Positions 41,488-49,947 of a DNA stretch of 64,000 bases are shown here, piece after piece. The notes beneath the pieces are model-generated. The model ran no database searches and was not told the origin of the DNA. It was given only the letters and a program-made list of their open reading frames with translations. Where the stretch lies: NCBI GenBank assembly GCA_963762635.1, contig CAVXLQ010000010.1:245452-309451 (forward strand). The letters are read 5' to 3'. This stretch comes from Tenggerimyces sp963762635. GTDB taxonomy: Bacteria > Actinomycetota > Actinomycetes > Propionibacteriales > Actinopolymorphaceae. The position numbers were made by a program, and so were the translations under genes. Position 1 is the stretch's first letter, and each line of letters opens with the position of its first letter.

Positions 41488-42900
41488 CTAGCCGACGGCC
41501 CCCTCCATCTGCAGCTCGATCAGGCGGTTCATCTCGAGGGCGTACTCCATCGGCAGCTCGCGCGCGATCGGCTCGACGAAGCCTCGGACGATCATCGCCA
41601 TCGCCTCGTCCTCGTTCATGCCGCGGCTCATCAGGTAGAAGAGCTGGTCGTCGGTGACCTTGGAGACCGTCGCCTCGTGCGCCATCTCGACGTCGTCCTC
41701 GCGGATGTCGACGTACGGGTAGGTGTCGGAGCGGCTCACCGTGTCGATCAGCAACGCGTCGCACTTCACCGTGCTCTTGGAGTGGTTGGCGCCTTCCTGC
41801 ACCTCGACCAGACCGCGGTACGACGTACGACCGCCGCCCCGCGCCACCGACTTGGAGATGATCGACGACGACGTGTTCGGCGCGCAGTGCACCATCTTCG
41901 AGCCCGCGTCCTGGTGCTGGCCCTCGCCCGCGAACGCGATCGAGAGCGTCTCGCCCTTGGCGTGCTCGCCCATCAGGTAGATCGCGGGGTACTTCATCGT
42001 GATCTTGGAGCCGATGTTGCCGTCCACCCACTCCATCGTCGCGCCCGCGGCCGCCGTGGCCCGCTTGGTGACGAGGTTGTAGACGTTGTTCGACCAGTTC
42101 TGGATCGTCGTGTAGCGGGCGCGGCCGCCCTTCTTCACGATGATCTCGACGACCGCCGAGTGCAGCGAGTCGCTGGAGTAGATCGGGGCGGTGCAGCCCT
42201 CGACGTAGTGGACGTAGGCGTCCTCGTCGACGATGATCAGCGTCCGCTCGAACTGGCCCATGTTCTCGGTGTTGATCCGGAAGTAGGCCTGCAGCGGGAT
42301 GTCGACGTGCACACCCTTCGGCACGTAGATGAACGAGCCGCCGCTCCACACCGCGGTGTTGAGCGCGGCGAACTTGTTGTCACCGGCCGGGATCACCGTG
42401 CCGTAGTACTCCTGGAACAGGTCCGGGTGCTCGCGGACCGCGGTGTCGGTGTCGAGGAAGAGGACGCCCTGCTCCTCGAGGTCCTCGCGGATCGCGTGGT
42501 AGACCACCTCGGACTCGTACTGCGCCGCGACGCCGGCGACGAGGCGCTGCTTCTCCGCCTCGGGGATGCCGAGCTTGTCGTAGGTGTTCTTGATGTCCTC
42601 GGGCAGGTCTTCCCAGCTGGTCGCCTGCTTCTCCGTCGACCGGACGAAGTACTTGATGTTGTCGAAGTCGATCGTCGAAAGATCGGCGCCCCAGGTCGGC
42701 ATCGGCTTGCGGTAGAAGTACTTCAGACCCCGCAGCCGCATGTCGAGCATCCACTCGGGCTCGTTCTTGAGCGCGGAGATCTCGCGGACAACCTCCTCCG
42801 AGAGCCCGCGCTTGGCGATGGCGCCGGCGGCGTCGGAGTCGGCCCAACCGAACTTGTAACGGCCGATCCCGTCGAGCTCGGGATGCGCGGTCGTGGTCAT
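41488..42900 (-). CDS. sufB: SufB scaffold subunit
   Basis: 470 residues, full length. GRYKFGWADSDAAGAIAKRGLSEEVV; GVLFLDTDTAVREHPDLF; GGSFIYVPKGVHVDIPLQAYFRIN; YVEGCTAPIYSSDSLHSAVVEI; STVKCDALLIDTVSRSDTYPYVDIREDDVEMAHEA. The cysteine in STVKCDALL is the site where the nascent cluster is assembled. Overlaps the stop of sufR (ATGA at 42897-42900). Confidence 0.97.
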   Translation of the reverse strand: MTTTAHPELDGIGRYKFGWADSDAAGAIAKRGLSEEVVREISALKNEPEWMLDMRLRGLKYFYRKPMPTWGADLSTIDFDNIKYFVRSTEKQATSWEDLPEDIKNTYDKLGIPEAEKQRLVAGVAAQYESEVVYHAIREDLEEQGVLFLDTDTAVREHPDLFQEYYGTVIPAGDNKFAALNTAVWSGGSFIYVPKGVHVDIPLQAYFRINTENMGQFERTLIIVDEDAYVHYVEGCTAPIYSSDSLHSAVVEIIVKKGGRARYTTIQNWSNNVYNLVTKRATAAAGATMEWVDGNIGSKITMKYPAIYLMGEHAKGETLSIAFAGEGQHQDAGSKMVHCAPNTSSSIISKSVARGGGRTSYRGLVEVQEGANHSKSTVKCDALLIDTVSRSDTYPYVDIREDDVEMAHEATVSKVTDDQLFYLMSRGMNEDEAMAMIVRGFVEPIARELPMEYALEMNRLIELQMEGAVG

Positions 42901-43664
42901 GAAGAAGTCCTCCCAGTCCGGGATGCCCCGGTCGTGGCTGTGTCTTCGTTATCTGTGCTGGTACTCGTGCTGGTGCTGTCGCTGGTGCGGTGCGGCACGT
43001 GGGTCGTGCAGACCCCGTCGCCGTGGGCGATCGTGGCGAGGCGCTGGACGTGTCGTCCCAGGATTCGGGAGAACACCTCCGTCTCGGCCTCGCACAGTTG
43101 GGGGAACTGCTCGGCGACGTGCGCTACCGGGCAGTGGTGTTGGCAGAGCTGCTCGCCGTTGAGTACGGGCTCGACACTCGCGGCGTAACCGTCTTGCGAC
43201 AGCGCCTCGGCGAGCGCGGTTGTTCCCTCTTGGCCGGTCGCGGCGAGCTCGCGGTAACGGTTCTCGACCCGGCCGACCAGCCCGCGGGCGAACTCGTGGA
43301 CAGCCGGCTCGCCGCCGGTCTCGCGGATGAACGTGAGCGCCTTGACCGCGAGGTCGTCGTACGACTGGTAGAACGCGTCGCGTCCGGCATCGGTCAGCAC
43401 GAACACCTTCGCCGGGCGACCCCGACCTCGGGGTCCGCGCAGGCGCTCGGCGCGGGACTCGACGACGCCCTCGGCGAGCATCGCGTCGAGGTGCCTTCTG
43501 ATCGCGGCGGGAGTGACGTTCAGCCGCTCGGCGAGCGCCGCGGCGGTCTGCGGGCCGTGCTCGAGGATGAGCCGCGCGACCCGCGCACGCGTGGGCTCGG
43601 CGTCTTCGGGCGCGCCTGTAGGCCCCAGGCCACCCTGGGCATCGACCGGGCGCGCGTATTTCAC
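42897..43664 (-). CDS. sufR: SufR, Fe-S-sensing repressor of the suf operon
   Basis: 255 residues from GTG 43664. The winged HTH (RVARLILEHGPQTAAALAERLNVTPAAIRRHLDAM; GRGRPAKVFVLTDAGR) is followed by a dimer region and a cluster-binding block with Cys, His and Cys in LCQHHCPVAH and a third Cys about 13 residues on (PQLCEAE). With its Fe-S cluster bound, SufR represses the operon and lifts repression on cluster loss. First gene of the operon, so it controls itself. A Ser/Thr-repeat tail (STSTSTSTDNED) is a loose linker of no known role. Confidence 0.93.
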   Translation of the reverse strand: MKYARPVDAQGGLGPTGAPEDAEPTRARVARLILEHGPQTAAALAERLNVTPAAIRRHLDAMLAEGVVESRAERLRGPRGRGRPAKVFVLTDAGRDAFYQSYDDLAVKALTFIRETGGEPAVHEFARGLVGRVENRYRELAATGQEGTTALAEALSQDGYAASVEPVLNGEQLCQHHCPVAHVAEQFPQLCEAETEVFSRILGRHVQRLATIAHGDGVCTTHVPHRTSDSTSTSTSTDNEDTATTGASRTGRTSS

Positions 43665-43699
43665 AACTTCATTGTGCTGTTAATGCCACTCCCAGACAA
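43662..43699 (-). promoter_or_regulatory. suf promoter with SufR-type operator, leaderless start
   Basis: Read leftward: TTGTCT (43699-43694), 17 bases, CACAAT (43676-43671), then the GTG start codon of sufR begins 7 bases later at 43664, so transcription probably starts at the start codon itself. The palindrome CACAA-CTTCA-TTGTG (43662-43676) overlaps both the -10 and the start codon. On the coding strand it reads ACAAT-GAAGT-TGTGA, one base from the mycobacterial SufR consensus ACACT-N5-TGTGA as I recall it. A second dyad TGAGGT-N7-ACCTCA lies at about 43701-43719. Confidence 0.7.
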
Positions 43700-43864
43700 A
43701 TGAGGTGACCCTTACCTCACCTGGGAGGTCGCGCGACCTTGGCGGGTGTCCACAAGGCGCTGACGTGCTGTTCTCCACCGTAGCGGCCCTCGACGCCCGA
43801 TTCGCCCGGTAGGGCATGTGGTGCGAATCACGTGCGAATCCCCGCGACTGGCCGCCCCGCGCCC

Positions 43865-43939
43865 GTGATCATGATCGTGATCATGAAGGCAGAACGGTTC
43901 TATACGCCTGTTTGGCTTCATGATCACGATCATGATCAC
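43865..43939. repeat. perfect 24-bp inverted repeat built of GATCATGATC units
   Basis: Arms 43865-43888 and 43916-43939 are exact reverse complements around a 27-base loop. Each arm is itself made of gtgatcatgatc/gtgatcatga half-repeats. It lies in the 376-bp gap between sufR and a rightward ABC ATPase gene, which contains no gene I can support apart from the suf promoter. It may be a stable RNA hairpin, a protein-binding site array or a transcription boundary. Confidence 0.8.
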
Positions 43940-44040
43940 CCCGCGCCGCCCGCCACCTCCGCACCGCCGCCGCGCCTGGTCGGGTGGACGTGCGGATCCC
44001 CCGCGAAGCGTTGGGCGGCGCGCGTTCCTAGACTCCAGGG

Positions 44041-44979
44041 GTGGGTGAGGCGCCAGTAGTCGAGGTCGAGGATCTCGGCATGCGCTACGGGCGCGGTCGG
44101 TACGCGGTCACGGCGGTCGAGCACCTGTCGCTCACCGTCGGACGCGCCACGGTCACCGCGGTCCTCGGGCCGAACGGCGCCGGCAAGACCACCACGATCG
44201 AGACGTGCGAGGGCTACCGGCGACCGCAGCAGGGGCTGGTCACCGTGCTCGGCCTCGATCCCATCGCCGACCGGCATCGGCTCGCGCCGCGGGTGGGCGT
44301 CATGTTGCAGGAGGGTGGCGCCTGGTCGGGCATCCGGCCGCTCGAGATGCTCCGCCACCTCGCCAGGCTGCACAAGGACCCGCTGGACGTCGGCATGCTA
44401 GTCGAGCGGCTCGGCCTCGGCCAGAGCACGCGGACCATGTACCGGCGGCTGTCCGGGGGCGAACGGCAACGGCTCGGGCTCGCGATGGCGATCATCGGAC
44501 GGCCGGAGCTGGTGTTCCTCGACGAGCCGACCGCCGGCCTCGACCCGCAGTCCCGGCACGCGACCTGGTCGCTGATCGAGGACCTGCGCCGCGACGGCGT
44601 CACCATCGTGCTCACCACGCACCACATGGACGAGGCGGAACGGCTCGCCGACCAGGTGTACGTCGTCGACCGCGGCCGCGTGATCGCGTCCGGTACGCCG
44701 TCGGAGCTGACCGCGCGCGGGGCCGAGAACACGCTGCGGTTCCGCGGTCCGGCCGGCCTCGACGTCCGTTCGCTGCACGCCGCGCTGCCCGAGGGCTGCC
44801 ACGTGTCGGAGGCCGCGCCGGGCAACTACCTGATCGAGGGCAAGATCGACCCCCAGCTGCTCGCGACCGTCACCGCCTGGTGCGCGGCGAACGGCGTGCT
44901 GCCGGACGGGCTCTCGGTCGAACGGCACACGCTCGAGGACGTGTTCCTCGAGCTCACCGGGCGGGAGCTCCGCACATGA
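44041..44979 (+). CDS. ABC-2-type exporter ATPase (DrrA/CcmA-like)
   Basis: 312 residues from GTG 44041. Walker A GPNGAGKTTTIETCEG, signature RLSGGERQRLGLAMAI, Walker B LVFLDEPTAGLDPQSR, H-loop LTTHHMDEAERLAD. The C-terminal ~80 residues (TLRFRGPAGLDVRSLHAAL, YLIEGKIDPQLLATV) form the regulatory tail common in DrrA-like ATPases. It is coupled by ATGA to its membrane partner. This pair commonly precedes ctaA beside suf in actinomycetes, from memory, so a link to heme or cytochrome assembly is possible. Confidence 0.92.
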   Translation: MGEAPVVEVEDLGMRYGRGRYAVTAVEHLSLTVGRATVTAVLGPNGAGKTTTIETCEGYRRPQQGLVTVLGLDPIADRHRLAPRVGVMLQEGGAWSGIRPLEMLRHLARLHKDPLDVGMLVERLGLGQSTRTMYRRLSGGERQRLGLAMAIIGRPELVFLDEPTAGLDPQSRHATWSLIEDLRRDGVTIVLTTHHMDEAERLADQVYVVDRGRVIASGTPSELTARGAENTLRFRGPAGLDVRSLHAALPEGCHVSEAAPGNYLIEGKIDPQLLATVTAWCAANGVLPDGLSVERHTLEDVFLELTGRELRT

Positions 44980-45767
44980 CCGCCACCGAGCCAGGGACGT
45001 TCACGCCTCGCCCAGGCGGCGCGTCGCTGCCCCGGATGGTGGTCGCGCAAGGCCTGCTCGAGGCCAAGCTGCTGCTGCGCAACGGCGAGCAACTCCTGCT
45101 GGCGCTGGTGATCCCCCTGCTGCTCCTCGTGGCCGGCGTCCTCGCGCCGGGCATCGACCTCGGGGACGCCCGCAAGATCGACGTGCTCGCGCCCGGCGTC
45201 ATGGCTCTCGCGGTGATGTCGACGTCGTTCACGGGGCTGGCGATCGCGACGGCGTTCGAACGGCGCTACGGCGTGATCAAGCGCCTCGGCGTGTCGCCAC
45301 TCCCCCGCGTCGGCCTGCTCGCCGGCAAGACCCTCGCCGTGCTGCTGGTCGAATGCCTGCAGCTGCTCGTCCTGTCGGCGGCGGCGTTCGCGCTGGGATG
45401 GCACCCGCGGGGCGGCCTCGGCGCCGTGGGTGGTGCCGCCGTGCTCGTGCTGGCCGGAACGGCGGCGTTCAGCTCCCTCGGCCTGCTGATGGCCGGCCTC
45501 CTGCGCGCCGAGGCGACCCTCGCCGCCGCCAACCTCTGCTACCTCCTGCTCCTGCTCGCCGGCGCGACCGTCGTGCCGATCGCCGAGTACCCGTCCGCCC
45601 TCCAGGCCGTCGTCAGCTGGGTCCCCTCCGGCGCCCTGGCCGAAGGCCTCCGCGGTCTCTTCACCGGAGCCGCCACCGCGGCCTCGGTCGCCGGCTCGGC
45701 CGGCGTCCTCCTGCTCTGGGCCCTCGTCGGCGGCATCGCCACCGGCCGCACCTTCAAGTGGGAGTGA
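44976..45767 (+). CDS. ABC-2-type exporter membrane subunit
   Basis: 263 residues from ATG 44976. About six membrane segments: LLLALVIPLLLLVAGVLAPG; VMALAVMSTSFTGLAIATAFERRYGVIKRLG (the loop ERRYGVIKRL contacts the ATPase); VLLVECLQLLVLSAAAFALGW; AAVLVLAGTAAFSSLGLLMAGLL. It forms the exporter with the preceding ATPase. Substrate unknown. A perfect hairpin 19 bases after the stop ends the transcript. Confidence 0.9.
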   Translation: MTATEPGTFTPRPGGASLPRMVVAQGLLEAKLLLRNGEQLLLALVIPLLLLVAGVLAPGIDLGDARKIDVLAPGVMALAVMSTSFTGLAIATAFERRYGVIKRLGVSPLPRVGLLAGKTLAVLLVECLQLLVLSAAAFALGWHPRGGLGAVGGAAVLVLAGTAAFSSLGLLMAGLLRAEATLAAANLCYLLLLLAGATVVPIAEYPSALQAVVSWVPSGALAEGLRGLFTGAATAASVAGSAGVLLLWALVGGIATGRTFKWE

Positions 45768-45785
45768 CCCGGACGGCGCTCGGAG

Positions 45786-45829
45786 TTGTTCCAGGGATCT
45801 CGGTCTAGAAGCCGAGATCCCTGGAACAA
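45786..45829. terminator. perfect 18-bp stem with 8-base loop between convergent genes
   Basis: ttgttccagggatctcgg (45786-45803), loop tctagaag, ccgagatccctggaacaa (45812-45829). It lies between the rightward ABC permease stop (45767) and the leftward propeller-protein stop (45839), so it should terminate both. Confidence 0.85.
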
Positions 45830-45838
45830 GTGGTCCGC

Positions 45839-47902
45839 CTAGCCGGGCTGGCCCATCACCTCGCGCCAGTCGTACGCCTCGGCCGGCGGCGGGTCGGCGA
45901 CCGAGCGCCCCTGGATGGCCGGGGCGCAGGCCGGGTCGAGGTTGATCCGCGCCAGCTCGAGATCCTGCAACGCCCACGCGTGGTCGCTGTCCGGTTCGAA
46001 CGCCAGCTGCGGCGCGTTGTAGAAGCCGTCGCCGAGGTTCGTCGCGATGACCTTCGGCTGGGCCAGGTCCGGCCCGATCTGCAGGATCTCGCCGGGCAGC
46101 GGCGGGATGCCGTACTGCGTCGCGTACACCTTCCCGCGGTGCTTGTACACCTCGCCGTACGTCTGCAGCGGCCCACTGCGCAGCACCGTCCGCGTCGCCG
46201 GGTCGAACACCATCCACTGCTGGCCGGGCAGCCGGTACACGCCGTAGATCAGCCCGTCGAGGTACGTGATGTGCACCAGCCGGGACGCGTTCGGGATCGG
46301 CTCGGCCTCCCACAGCACCTGCCGCGTCCTGAGGTCGAACGCCGCGATCGCCGCCGTCTTCCGGACCATCGGCGTGCCGCCACCGCCGGCGCAGTCGCCG
46401 GACAGGTACGCGATGTCGCCGTCGATCGCGATCGACGTCACCGACTGGTACGGGATCACGCCCTTCAGCACCTCGACATTGCCGCGCCGCGGCTCGACGA
46501 ACACCAACGCGCCGTCGAGCTTGCCGTTGATCGGCGCCATGCCGACCAGCAGCTGGTTCGACTCCTCGTGGTACCGCATGTCGAGCGGCCGGGTGAGGTC
46601 GTTGCGCATCAGCCCGAGCGACTTGTGCCGCCCGCCGCGCACCTCGATCTCGTACACCTCGGCGCGTGGGTACATCGCCGCGTACAGCCGGTCCTTGACC
46701 AACAGCAGCTTCTTCGGCTCGCCCTGGATTTTGACTCGGCGGCGGAAGCCCAACGAGGGTTGATGAATCATGATGCAGGACTGCCCGCCGACGTAGACGG
46801 TCTTGTCCGGCCCGAGCGTGATCGACTGCACGGACTCCGGTCCCGCCAGGCCGGCATTGACCAGGTCCAGCGTGGTCGACTCGCGGGTGTCCATGTCGAG
46901 CCACCACAGCTCGCCGTTGCCCGCGCCGCCGAGTGCGGTCCGTCCCTCGTCCACGAAGAACAAACCGCGATGCTCGTCGAGTGGCGCCGGCGTCGCGATC
47001 GGGATCAGCTGGTCGCCGACCCGCTTGAGCACCGAGCCGGACGAGCGGCCGGTCGCGTACAGCACGCCGTCGCGCGGGTTGACCGCGAGCATGTCGACGA
47101 GCCGGTCCTGCATGCGGACCAGGTGCGCGTCGCTGCCGTCGGGGCGTACGTCGAACACCGTCGGACCGGCGCCCGCGAGCACGCGGTCGCCGGCCTTGAG
47201 GCAGACGCCGATGCCGGCGGGGTTGGGTACGGGAGCGATGTTGACCTTCTCGCCGGTGACCCGGTCGATGCGGGTGAGGTAGCCGATCGCGAGCGAGCCC
47301 GCGTACACGTACTTGTCGTCGGCCGCGATGCCGCGCACGATCTGCTGGCCGGGCACGATGTTGCGGAAGTTGCGGACCTGCTTGGTCGCGGGGTTGTACT
47401 CCCACACCTCGCCGCGCGGCGGTCCCGTTCCCGCGTACACGACGCCGTCGGGCGCGGTCGTGAGGCACCAGATCAGCGTGCCGAACGGACCCATGGTCGT
47501 GATCCGGGTGAGCTCGGCGGTCTCGGGGTCGAACTCGTAGAAGTCGGCGTCGGGATAGCTGCCGACGTAGAGCTTGCCGCCGGACTCGGTGGTCGCCCAC
47601 GCGCCCTCGCCGCGCTCCAGCGTGAACTTGCGCAGCAGCTTCCTGGTCTTGATGTCGATCTCGCCGATGAGCGGCGGGGTCTGGCCACGCGACGCGGTGT
47701 AGACCTTGTCGCCGATCACGCACATGCCGGCGATCGACGCGGTGATGCTCGCGTACCCGTACTTCTGGATCTGCTCGCAGTCGGCCTCGGTGAGGCCCTC
47801 GGCCCGCGCCGGCGCCGGGTTCGCGAGGGCTCCCGCACCCACGAACGACGCCGCGGCGAGCGCCGAGCCGGAGAGGAAAGTGCGTCGTCTCAACTCAGCC
47901 AT
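45839..47902 (-). CDS. Tat-exported beta-propeller protein of unknown function
   Basis: 687 residues from ATG 47902. Tat signal MAELRRRTFLSGSALAAAS with ALANPAPARA before the likely cleavage site. The mature part is made of repeated four-strand blades (KVYTASRGQTPPLIGEIDIKT; KLYVGSYPDADFYEFDPET; VVYAGTGPPRGEVWEYNPAT; YVYAGSLAIGYLTRIDRVTG), about twelve units, so possibly two propellers. Blades carry VxAGxGxxG-type turns also seen in PL22-like lyases and lactonases, but no catalytic set is recognised. It is probably a secreted enzyme or binding protein for carbohydrate or cell-wall material (inference). Confidence 0.75.
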   Translation of the reverse strand: MAELRRRTFLSGSALAAASFVGAGALANPAPARAEGLTEADCEQIQKYGYASITASIAGMCVIGDKVYTASRGQTPPLIGEIDIKTRKLLRKFTLERGEGAWATTESGGKLYVGSYPDADFYEFDPETAELTRITTMGPFGTLIWCLTTAPDGVVYAGTGPPRGEVWEYNPATKQVRNFRNIVPGQQIVRGIAADDKYVYAGSLAIGYLTRIDRVTGEKVNIAPVPNPAGIGVCLKAGDRVLAGAGPTVFDVRPDGSDAHLVRMQDRLVDMLAVNPRDGVLYATGRSSGSVLKRVGDQLIPIATPAPLDEHRGLFFVDEGRTALGGAGNGELWWLDMDTRESTTLDLVNAGLAGPESVQSITLGPDKTVYVGGQSCIMIHQPSLGFRRRVKIQGEPKKLLLVKDRLYAAMYPRAEVYEIEVRGGRHKSLGLMRNDLTRPLDMRYHEESNQLLVGMAPINGKLDGALVFVEPRRGNVEVLKGVIPYQSVTSIAIDGDIAYLSGDCAGGGGTPMVRKTAAIAAFDLRTRQVLWEAEPIPNASRLVHITYLDGLIYGVYRLPGQQWMVFDPATRTVLRSGPLQTYGEVYKHRGKVYATQYGIPPLPGEILQIGPDLAQPKVIATNLGDGFYNAPQLAFEPDSDHAWALQDLELARINLDPACAPAIQGRSVADPPPAEAYDWREVMGQPG

Positions 47903-47970
47903 TGGGATCGCCCCCTGTGCACGAGATACCCGACCTCCGCTGTCACCGTACGAGTCCTTAGGCTTCCGTT

Positions 47971-48936
47971 GTGCGATTCGAGCTTCCGCAGGCCACTTTC
48001 GGACAGGTCCGCAGGCTAGCGATCGCGACACTTGTCGCAAACGTCGGCATCGTCGTGACTGGCGGAGCCGTACGGCTCACCGGCTCCGGGCTCGGTTGTC
48101 CGACCTGGCCGCGCTGTACGACGAGCTCGTTCGTCCCGCATGGCGAGCTCGGGATCCACGGCGCGATCGAGTTCGGCAACCGGATGCTGACGTTCGTGTT
48201 GATCATCGTCGCGGCCCTGACGTTCCTCGCCGTGCTGCGCGCGCCCTCTCGGGTGCCGAGAGCTCGGTTGCTCGCGACCGCCGTGCTGTTCGGCATCCCG
48301 ATGCAGGGCGTCGTCGGCGGCCTCACGGTGCTGACCAATCTGAACCCGTGGGTCGTCTCACTGCACTTCCTGCTGTCGATGGTGCTGGTCGGGCTGTCCG
48401 TCCTGCTGATCGACCGGGTGCGCGCGCGGTCCGCTCTGGGTCCGCCGTTGCCGCGACCGGTGCGCGTTCTGGCCTCCATGATCTTCGCAGTCGCGGCCGT
48501 CGTCATCTATCTCGGCACGGTCGTCACAGGCAGTGGTCCACACGCCGGCGACGTCTACGCGCCCCGGAACGGGCTCGACCCCGCCGCGATGGCGCAGGCG
48601 CACGCTGACCTGGTCTTTCTCCTGATCGGGCTCACCATCGGCATGATCGTCGCGTTGCTCGCGACTCGTGCGGGTGCGCGGGCCCGGCGCGCCGCGTTGA
48701 CATTGCTCGGCGTCGAGCTCGCGCAGGGCGTGGTCGGGATCGTGCAGTACCTCACCGACCTGCCGATCCTGCTCGTCGGGCTGCACATGCTCGGCGCCGC
48801 GGTGCTGCTGGCGAACGTGGTCTGGCTGGTCGTGGCCGTCTCACCGCGTCGTGATCCGGACGTCAAAGGCGTCGGCGCTCGGCTCGGCGAACCGGAGCAG
48901 CTCCCCGGCGCGGAGCACGAGCGCGTCCCGCTCTGA
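47971..48936 (+). CDS. ctaA: heme A synthase (CtaA/COX15)
   Basis: 321 residues from GTG 47971, eight membrane helices. Heme-ligand histidines lie in HGAIEFGNRMLTF, VSLHFLLSM, AQAHADLVFLLIG and GLHMLGAAVLLAN; GGAVRLTGSGLGCPTWPRC is the conserved N-terminal loop with paired cysteines. It oxidises the heme O methyl group to heme A for cytochrome oxidase. The last ~30 residues (PDVKGVGARLGEPEQL) lie over the convergent gene's end and are probably a frame extension; the family normally ends near 48845. No ctaB is in the window. Confidence 0.92.
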   Translation: MRFELPQATFGQVRRLAIATLVANVGIVVTGGAVRLTGSGLGCPTWPRCTTSSFVPHGELGIHGAIEFGNRMLTFVLIIVAALTFLAVLRAPSRVPRARLLATAVLFGIPMQGVVGGLTVLTNLNPWVVSLHFLLSMVLVGLSVLLIDRVRARSALGPPLPRPVRVLASMIFAVAAVVIYLGTVVTGSGPHAGDVYAPRNGLDPAAMAQAHADLVFLLIGLTIGMIVALLATRAGARARRAALTLLGVELAQGVVGIVQYLTDLPILLVGLHMLGAAVLLANVVWLVVAVSPRRDPDVKGVGARLGEPEQLPGAEHERVPL

Positions 48937-49947
48937 GCGCTTGATCTTCACCCACTGCTCGACCGTGACCGTGGCGGTCTTGGCCTTGGTCGTGAGGTCC
49001 CAGACGCCGCTGAAGCGGCCGTCGACGAGCACCGTGCCTCTGGCCACGGCTCTCGTTCGTACTTGCTCCTTGAGGTGCTCCGGTGTGACCACGCGCGTGC
49101 GGTCGGCGTACGAGAGCAGCAGCTGCTCGAAGCCGCCGAGCAGGTTGGCCGGCGCGGGTGTCTCCTCGTCGGGGCGCGGAGCTTCGGGGAGGTCGAACAG
49201 CTCGCGGCCCTCCTCGTTCCGGAACGTGCGGAGGTCCTTGCGGATCCTTTCGACGACCTCTTGGAGCTTGGTCAGGCCGGACCACGTCTGGACGTCCATC
49301 ACCGTCGCCGGGCCGTAGGCGGCGAGGAAGCGACGAACCAGCTCCGCGGGGTCCGGGTCCTTGCGGAGCGGCTGATCGAGCCAGTGCTCGGCGGTGGCGT
49401 ACGTCGGCTGGCCGCTCTTGCCCCAGATCCCGCGCGGCGGCACCTGGACGAGCGGCACCTTGTCGCGGGCCGCGTAGGCGAGCGAGCCCGGGTCGCGGTC
49501 GGCATAGTGCTCGGCGAGCGCCACCCCGAGCTCGGCATTGGTCCGCGGGCGTTCGTCGAGGATCGCGCGGGTGTGCCGCTCGAGCTCGTCGAAGTCGACG
49601 CCTGCGAGCTTGGGCGCGTGGATGGTGTTCTGGAGAAGGTCGCGGTCGAGGATCGGCTGCGTGAGCGGCCTGAGCGCTCGCGCGTCGTCGGCGGTGACGA
49701 GGTGGACGGTGCCGCGCATCAGCACGATCCGTACTGCCTGCTTGTCGAGGATCAGCTGCGAGAGGTCGTCGGGCGTGAAGTTCTCCAGGCGTGCCCAGAG
49801 CGCGAAGTACGGCGGGTTGGGAGCTTGAGCCTGCAGCCCGTACAGGTGCTTGACTGCCTCGAGTGCCGTCAACTCCGCCTTGCCGAGGAGGAACTGGCGC
49901 GCCAGCGTTGCCCGGTTGAGCGCGCGGTTGCCGAGGACGTCCGTCAC
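48841..49947 (-). CDS. winged-helix DNA-binding protein (HTH_42, AlkX/AlkZ-related)
   Basis: 368 residues. LNRATLARQFLLGKAELTALEAVKHLYGLQAQAPNPPYFALWARL is the strongly conserved HTH_42 start; DLSQLILDKQAVRIVLMRGTVHLVTADDARALRPL and VDGRFSGVWDLTTKAKTATVTVE follow. Relatives include the AlkZ/YcaQ interstrand-crosslink glycosylases, whose catalytic QxQ/QxD pair corresponds to the LQAQAPN segment. Function here may be repair of bulky or crosslinked DNA damage. Convergent with ctaA, overlapping by about 95 bases if the ctaA extension is real. Confidence 0.85.
   Translation of the reverse strand: MTDVLGNRALNRATLARQFLLGKAELTALEAVKHLYGLQAQAPNPPYFALWARLENFTPDDLSQLILDKQAVRIVLMRGTVHLVTADDARALRPLTQPILDRDLLQNTIHAPKLAGVDFDELERHTRAILDERPRTNAELGVALAEHYADRDPGSLAYAARDKVPLVQVPPRGIWGKSGQPTYATAEHWLDQPLRKDPDPAELVRRFLAAYGPATVMDVQTWSGLTKLQEVVERIRKDLRTFRNEEGRELFDLPEAPRPDEETPAPANLLGGFEQLLLSYADRTRVVTPEHLKEQVRTRAVARGTVLVDGRFSGVWDLTTKAKTATVTVEQWVKIKRSERDALVLRAGELLRFAEPSADAFDVRITTR

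Noticed and set aside
43865..43939. Possible CRISPR or att site
   Set aside because: Only one inverted pair, no spaced direct repeats and no cas or integrase genes.
43712..44059. Two short frames encoding HDHDHDH runs
   Set aside because: They are the translation of the GATCATGATC inverted repeat on both strands, not real proteins.
48841..48936. C-terminal extension of heme A synthase
   Set aside because: Hydrophilic, unlike the family, and overlaps the end of the convergent gene; probably a frame that happens to stay open.
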